Shown: positions 13,600 to 13,967 of the stretch, in pieces
Position numbering within the stretch: the first letter of the stretch is position 1
Layout: every line of letters begins with the position of its first letter
Assembly (NCBI GenBank): GCA_021806765.1
Contig: JAJZQR010000130.1
Coordinates: 1 to 13,967, forward strand
Source: Chloroflexota bacterium
GTDB lineage: Bacteria; Chloroflexota; UBA6077
Reading direction: 5' to 3'
Length of the DNA: 13,967 nucleotides
Notes under the pieces: generated by a model
The model's database searches: none
The model's input: only the letters and a program-made list of their open reading frames with translations
Told to the model about the DNA's origin: nothing
Position numbers and translations under genes: made by a program

Positions 13600-13967
13600 T
13601 CACGCCAGCAGCTCCACCTCGGTCCCGACCTTTGCCGCCAGCGCCTTCTGGTACACGAGGTTCGCCACCGCCATGTCCTGGATCGCGATACCCACCGACT
13701 TGTACAGGGTGATCTGGTCGGGGGAGCTGCGGCCGGGCTTGAGCCCCTCCACCACCTCGCCCAGCTCGTCGGAGAGCTGCTGGGCGGTCACCAGGCCGTC
13801 GGCTATCGGCATCATCAGATCGCCGGCCTCCTGCAGGGCTGCATCGCGGGAATCCACCACCACCCGGGCTTTCGCCACCACCTCTCCCGCGATCTCCCGG
13901 ACCCCTGGGGCATGAGATCCAACCCCGTTGATGTGGGCACCGGGCTTCAGCCACGGCAACTCCACGA
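13600..13967 (-). CDS. Ornithine cyclodeaminase/mu-crystallin family protein (C-terminal part, cut by window edge)
   Basis: Only the last 122 or so codons are inside the window. The 5' part lies beyond the right edge, and the GTG at 13965 is an internal Val codon, not a start. The visible portion matches the end of the ornithine cyclodeaminase/mu-crystallin fold: WLKPGAHINGVGSHAPGVRE, then ARVVVDSRDAAL with the conserved Asp, GDLMMPIADG, and the signature ITLYKSVGIAIQDMAVANLV close to the C-terminus. Family members are NAD(P)-dependent and include ornithine cyclodeaminase, alanine dehydrogenase and delta1-pyrroline-2-carboxylate or ketimine reductases. The distinguishing N-terminal residues are missing here, so the reaction is undecided. 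It converges on module 2 and probably belongs to a different unit. Confidence 0.9.
   Translation of the reverse strand, partial: VELPWLKPGAHINGVGSHAPGVREIAGEVVAKARVVVDSRDAALQEAGDLMMPIADGLVTAQQLSDELGEVVEGLKPGRSSPDQITLYKSVGIAIQDMAVANLVYQKALAAKVGTEVELLA

Overview
This high-GC window uses GTG and TTG starts alongside ATG and has clear Shine-Dalgarno sites. Both solute-binding proteins are lipoproteins with a long Ala/Pro-rich linker behind the lipobox cysteine. That linker style, together with the GC content and the IclR/GntR/tripartite tricarboxylate/ABC gene mix, suggests Chloroflexota or another high-GC, effectively monoderm lineage. The assignment is an inference and no marker gene is present. 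I see no rRNA, tRNA, CRISPR array, transposase or phage gene.

Module 1 (about 50-6635, + strand) runs as an IclR-type regulator, a class III (CaiB/BaiF) CoA-transferase, an HMG-CoA-lyase-family enzyme, and then a complete tripartite tricarboxylate transporter (TctC lipoprotein, TctB and TctA membrane subunits). Read together, this is a compact import, CoA activation and retro-aldol cleavage route for a branched hydroxy-dicarboxylate or tricarboxylate such as 3-hydroxy-3-methylglutarate or citramalate. The lyase keeps its metal ligands and catalytic Cys and Arg, but has Gln and Asn where the human enzyme has Glu and Asp. Three gaps in this operon hold heptameric GCTGAYN repeats. Two of these are arranged as inverted arms, and one encloses two strong GC-rich hairpins.

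Module 2 (about 6760-13500, + strand) begins with a near-consensus promoter whose start point is covered by a 15-bp palindrome. It then encodes a GntR/FadR-type regulator, a URO-D-superfamily protein, two MalF/MalG-type ABC permeases, a Tat-type lipoprotein solute-binding protein and a second, divergent URO-D-superfamily protein. There is no ABC ATPase, glycoside hydrolase, corrinoid protein or heme gene, so the ATPase is probably supplied from elsewhere. Two dissimilar URO-D-like proteins bracketing an importer make this the part of the window most likely to be undescribed biochemistry.

The right edge carries the C-terminal part of an ornithine cyclodeaminase/mu-crystallin family gene on the minus strand. 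It converges on module 2 across a roughly 200-bp gap containing two strong hairpins.
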